Source: Oscillospiraceae bacterium (GTDB lineage: Bacteria > Bacillota > Clostridia > Oscillospirales > Oscillospiraceae). From it: a stretch of 8,239 bases of DNA. The stretch lies in NCBI GenBank assembly GCA_028705905.1, contig JAQWCP010000049.1, forward strand, positions 1 through 8,239. The letters run 5' to 3'. Below the pieces are notes generated by a model, which searched no databases, was not told where the DNA came from, and saw only the letters and a list, made by a program, of their open reading frames with translations. The first letter of the stretch is position 1; each line of letters begins with the position of its first letter. Below, one piece after another: positions 6,312-8,239 of the stretch. Position numbers and translations under genes: made by a program.

Positions 6312-6698
6312 GTGAAAAGACTTCTATGCGATAAAGCTAAAATAAAAAGGCTTCGTACTACGGCGCTGCTTCTGCTTTTCATAGCGTTTTGCTTTTATTT
6401 TTTCAGCGCGCAGAGATACAGGGGCGAAGAGCTTATCGGCACCTACCCTTCCCCAAACGGAACCTATATTTTGACAACCTATCTTAACAACGCAAGAAGT
6501 CTGACTGTTGACTTCGCTGTGCTTGGCCGGGTCAAGAACACCAGGACGCATCTGTCTAAAAACGTCTATTTTAAATACCACTGTAGTGTGGCTGATGTCC
6601 GATGGCCGGACGACACCACGGTGGTGATTAACGATGTGGTAATAAACGTCGGGAAGGATGTTTATAATGACGACGGTTACGAAGTCAAGCACTGGTGA
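6312..6698 (+). CDS. DUF5412-like membrane-anchored protein, candidate toxin partner
   Basis: This 128-residue protein has a basic N-terminus (MKRLLCDKAKIKRLR), one hydrophobic span at about 17-33, and then a domain with GTYPSPNGTYILTTYLNN, LGRVKN and TTVVINDVVINV, the DUF5412 pattern. Positive-inside charge puts the N-terminus in the cytoplasm and the domain outside. The start is GTG at 6312 with AGGGG six bases before it. It sits 14 bases after a toxin stop; the same pairing recurs at 7501/7893 and a decayed copy lies at 6797-7176. Position right after a toxin gene is typical of immunity genes, but that role for DUF5412 is inference. It could also be a surface accessory protein. The C-terminal tail (YNDDGYEVKHW) differs from the other copies. 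Confidence 0.82.
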   Translation: MKRLLCDKAKIKRLRTTALLLLFIAFCFYFFSAQRYRGEELIGTYPSPNGTYILTTYLNNARSLTVDFAVLGRVKNTRTHLSKNVYFKYHCSVADVRWPDDTTVVINDVVINVGKDVYNDDGYEVKHW

Positions 6699-6796
6699 TT
6701 CCCCCACGAAAAGGAGGCGTCATGAGCTACTTCGCCTCTGCTCGGTTGAGATTGGGCGGTATGGTCAGGATTTTCCATCAGACAGAGGTGCTATAT

Positions 6797-7176
6797 ATGA
6801 ACAAGGCATGGCTTAAAGAAAATAGGATTGTGTCATCATTATTATTGTACTACTTTTTACGCTAATGACGGTTTACAATCTCTTTTATAATACACAGCGC
6901 ATCAAAGGGGAGGAAGTTATAGGCACATACCCTTCCCCAGGCGGTACTTATATTCTGACGGCCTATCTTAATAACAGAAACAGCCTGACCGTGGACTTTG
7001 CGATTCTCGGGCGGGTGAAAAATACCAGAACCCATCTGTCGCGGAATGTTTACTGGCAATACCATTAAAGTACCGCAGAGGTTGAATGATTAGATTAGAC
7101 CACTGTTATTATAAACGATATAACTTTAAATGTTGAAACGCACGCTTATGATTACAGGGAGCATGATTATAAATAA
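6797..7176 (+). pseudogene. Decayed second DUF5412-like gene
   Basis: The original start is ATG 6797, with AGAGGTG six bases upstream, giving MNKAWLKENRI in one frame. The membrane span (VIIIIVLLFTLM) and all the rest are in the next frame, so a one-base change near 6828-6832 broke the gene. The second frame then reads the DUF5412 domain (GEEVIGTYPSPGGTYILTAY, LGRVKNTRTHLSRNVYWQYH) and meets three stops: TAA 7066-7068, TGA 7087-7089 and TAG 7096-7098. Past them the family sequence continues in the same frame (TTVIINDITLNVE...) to TAA at 7174-7176. Against the 6312 gene, the stops fall where Cys, Trp and Asp stand, with no gaps in between. An ORF from ATG 6722 (AAAGGAGG 4 bases upstream) runs through this start and stops at 6863-6865; its first 25 residues are unrecognised. 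Confidence 0.85.
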
Positions 7177-7185
7177 TGATAAAAT

Positions 7186-7216
7186 AAAAGTGACCTTTAA
7201 GGTCGCTTTTTGTTTT
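7186..7216 (+). terminator. Rho-independent terminator ending the first toxin cluster
   Basis: AAAAGTGACC (7186-7195) pairs with GGTCGCTTTT (7201-7210), one G-T pair, around a 5-base loop. It is followed by TTTTTGTTTT (7207-7216). It lies 10 bases after the end of the decayed DUF5412 frame and should end the operon that begins at 5471. Confidence 0.85.
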
Positions 7217-7301
7217 GATAGAGATATTGATAATACGATTGATTACTGCTTTAGCAAAGACATTAGCAGGAAAAATATAAAATCTGCCTAAGAATACAAC
7301 A

Positions 7302-7330
7302 AACCCTCACTTGAATTTTAAGTGAGGGTT
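7302..7330. terminator. Perfect 11-bp hairpin, possible terminator
   Basis: AACCCTCACTT (7302-7312) and AAGTGAGGGTT (7320-7330) are perfect arms around a 7-base loop. The plus-strand flank (CGATTAAAG) lacks a T-run and the minus-strand flank (TGTTGTATTC) is only mildly T-rich, so termination is uncertain. No gene is seen in 7217-7400; it separates the two toxin clusters. Confidence 0.5.
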
Positions 7331-7402
7331 CGATTAAAGATTGCGATAGAATACATGCAGAGAATATTCAAAAGTTGCTTTAAACTTAAAATTAATTGAC
7401 CA

Positions 7403-7431
7403 TTGCAAGCCACATTCACTTTGATTATGCT
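7403..7431 (+). promoter_or_regulatory. Candidate promoter of the second toxin unit
   Basis: TTGCAA (7403-7408, 4/6) and TATGCT (7426-7431, 4/6) are 17 bases apart. Transcription would start near 7438, right at the left arm of the hairpin at 7439-7480. Confidence 0.4.
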
Positions 7432-7438
7432 AAAATTA

Positions 7439-7480
7439 CAATCAGGAGGTAATATTTTGAAAGTGTTACATCCCTGATTG
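7439..7480 (+). promoter_or_regulatory. Leader hairpin with a six-codon mini-ORF
   Basis: CAATCAGG (7439-7446) and CCTGATTG (7473-7480) are perfect 8-base arms. Between them is a strong ribosome site, AGGAGGT (7444-7450), then TTG at 7457 opening a six-codon frame (MKVLHP) that stops at TGA 7475-7477. Part of the ribosome site and the stop codon lie inside the stem. The real toxin start at 7501 has its own AGGAGGTG only eight bases after the hairpin. This could be a translated leader or a degraded gene start. Confidence 0.4.
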
Positions 7481-7500
7481 AACTTAGGAGGTGTATTGTT

Positions 7501-7875
7501 TTGGAAGATGCAATAGTGATTGCCTTTAGAGATAGGTATGGATATGTCGTTGGAACTGAAGACTATTTTTCCGCTCTAAATAAGGGGATTTTATCGGGCC
7601 TTATGGCAGATGATCGAAAGTACAATTATCGTGAAGCTTTGCGAAAATCAGCAGATAGAATACACCATATATTAGATGAGATTGATGCAGACCTCCTTTT
7701 TGGATATGTTGGCAAACTCTTTGGCTATCATGACGAATTTCTTAGTGCCGGAGCAGGTGCATATCAGATTAAAGAAGGCACTTGGGATTGGAGTTTTTGG
7801 CCCACCTACTTTGATGATCCTTATGACAATAAAATGATACGCAAGGGCATTGAATATTACAACAAAACACACTAG
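7501..7875 (+). CDS. Short chimeric Ntox44-like protein
   Basis: This encodes 124 residues from a TTG start with a strong AGGAGGTG at 7486-7493 seven bases upstream; no ATG competes near it. Residues 1-63 (opening MEDAIVIAFRDRYGYVVG, then a charged helical stretch YREALRKSADRIHHIL) are not recognised and are unrelated to the N-terminus of the gene at 5471. Residues 65-124 are the end of the Ntox44 domain: FGYVGK, GAGAYQI, DDPYD and MIRKGIEYYNKTH, matching 41 of 60 residues of the first copy. The first half of the domain, including the EWDSK region, is missing, so toxic activity is doubtful. It may be an orphan toxin tip that exchanges by recombination or a standalone protein with a new N-terminus. 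The third DUF5412 gene starts 17 bases after its stop. Confidence 0.78.
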   Translation: MEDAIVIAFRDRYGYVVGTEDYFSALNKGILSGLMADDRKYNYREALRKSADRIHHILDEIDADLLFGYVGKLFGYHDEFLSAGAGAYQIKEGTWDWSFWPTYFDDPYDNKMIRKGIEYYNKTH

Positions 7876-7892
7876 AAAGCTGGGGTTCATTT

Positions 7893-8239
7893 ATGAAAAG
7901 AGCTATATTAAAAGCGATCAAAATAATATTGATCAGCTTTCTTACCTTGATTCTACTGTTTGTTGCTTTTTTACTTTATCATTCGAATATTCAAACTATT
8001 AAGGGTGATCAAGTCATAGGAACATATCCTTCACCTGATGGCACCTATATTGTTACCGCCTATCTGAACAGCGGTAATATGACAACGGACTTTGCAGTAT
8101 TAGGACGTGTGAAAAATACAAAAACCAATAGATCAAGAAATATTTATTGGAAATATCACTGTAACTTTGCTTACGTGCGATGGTCAGATGAGGACACAGT
8201 TGTTATTAACGGTATCGTGCTTGATGTGAAAAAGGATAC
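7893..8239 (+). CDS. DUF5412-like membrane-anchored protein, cut by the window end
   Basis: The gene starts at ATG 7893, after a modest TGGGG ribosome site, and runs 115 codons to the window edge without a stop. A few more residues are expected from the 128-residue paralog. MKRAILKAIK is the basic N-terminus, residues ~11-30 are one membrane span, and then come GTYPSPDGTYIVTAYLN, LGRVKN, NIYWKYHC and DTVVINGIVLDV. It keeps the Cys and Trp that are stop codons in the decayed copy (YHC, RWSDE). It is the third DUF5412 copy and again follows a toxin-type gene directly, which reinforces the pairing. The predicted topology puts the domain outside the cell membrane. Confidence 0.85.
   Translation, partial: MKRAILKAIKIILISFLTLILLFVAFLLYHSNIQTIKGDQVIGTYPSPDGTYIVTAYLNSGNMTTDFAVLGRVKNTKTNRSRNIYWKYHCNFAYVRWSDEDTVVINGIVLDVKKD

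Noticed and set aside
6324..6707. Minus-strand frame opposite the DUF5412 gene
   Set aside because: It is an antisense shadow of a gene with conserved family motifs; the same kind of shadow recurs opposite the decayed copy (6862-7065).
6697..6815. Third-frame reading between DUF5412 copies with protein-like end (RYGQDFPSDRGAIYEQG)
   Set aside because: It has no start with a ribosome site, is short, and overlaps the decayed gene start; it could not be tied to any family.
7227..7280. 17-codon hydrophobic/cationic frame starting TTG, peptide-toxin-like
   Set aside because: It has no ribosome site and lies just after a terminator; AT-rich chance frames of this length are common.

Overview
The window reads as chromosomal DNA of a low-to-mid GC Firmicute, most likely a gut-type Clostridia. 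This rests on strong AGGAGG-type ribosome binding sites, frequent intrinsic terminators, an AraM/EgsA-type bacterial glycerol-1-phosphate dehydrogenase, a LacI-family regulator, and the style of the secreted repeat protein. The genus is not identifiable from the sequence alone.

Left half (1-5395), all on the minus strand and mostly single-gene units. From right to left: a small acidic 52-residue ORF (5237-5395); a DUF2442-like 87-residue protein (4725-4988); a secreted protein with a signal peptide and one C-terminal InlB-B-like repeat (3504-4463) closed by a clear terminator; a LacI-family regulator (2066-3175) closed by a terminator; and a glycerol-1-phosphate dehydrogenase, egsA/araM (207-1577). 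The 435-base gap between the regulator and egsA holds two near-identical palindromes exactly 114 bp apart and a third palindrome lying in the spacer of a possible promoter. The simplest reading is that the LacI-type protein represses egsA, perhaps with looping.

Right half (5396-8239), all on the plus strand: an array built from repeated pairs of a polymorphic-toxin type 44 (Ntox44-like) gene and a membrane-anchored DUF5412-like gene. Pair 1 has a toxin gene split by a one-base frameshift exactly in the fourth cysteine codon of a zinc ribbon (5471-5743 / 5740-6297), then an intact DUF5412 gene (6312-6698). A second DUF5412 copy (6797-7176) is a pseudogene with one frameshift and three in-frame stops, followed by a terminator. 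Pair 3 has a shortened toxin with an unrelated N-terminus but the same last 60 residues (7501-7875), and a third DUF5412 gene cut by the window end (7893-8239).

The repeated pairing, the decay of some copies and the swapping of toxin N-termini look like a toxin/immunity cassette array. That makes DUF5412 a candidate immunity or partner protein, which is inference. The most interesting tension is that DUF5412 is predicted to face outside the membrane, while Ntox44 domains are usually taken to be nucleases.
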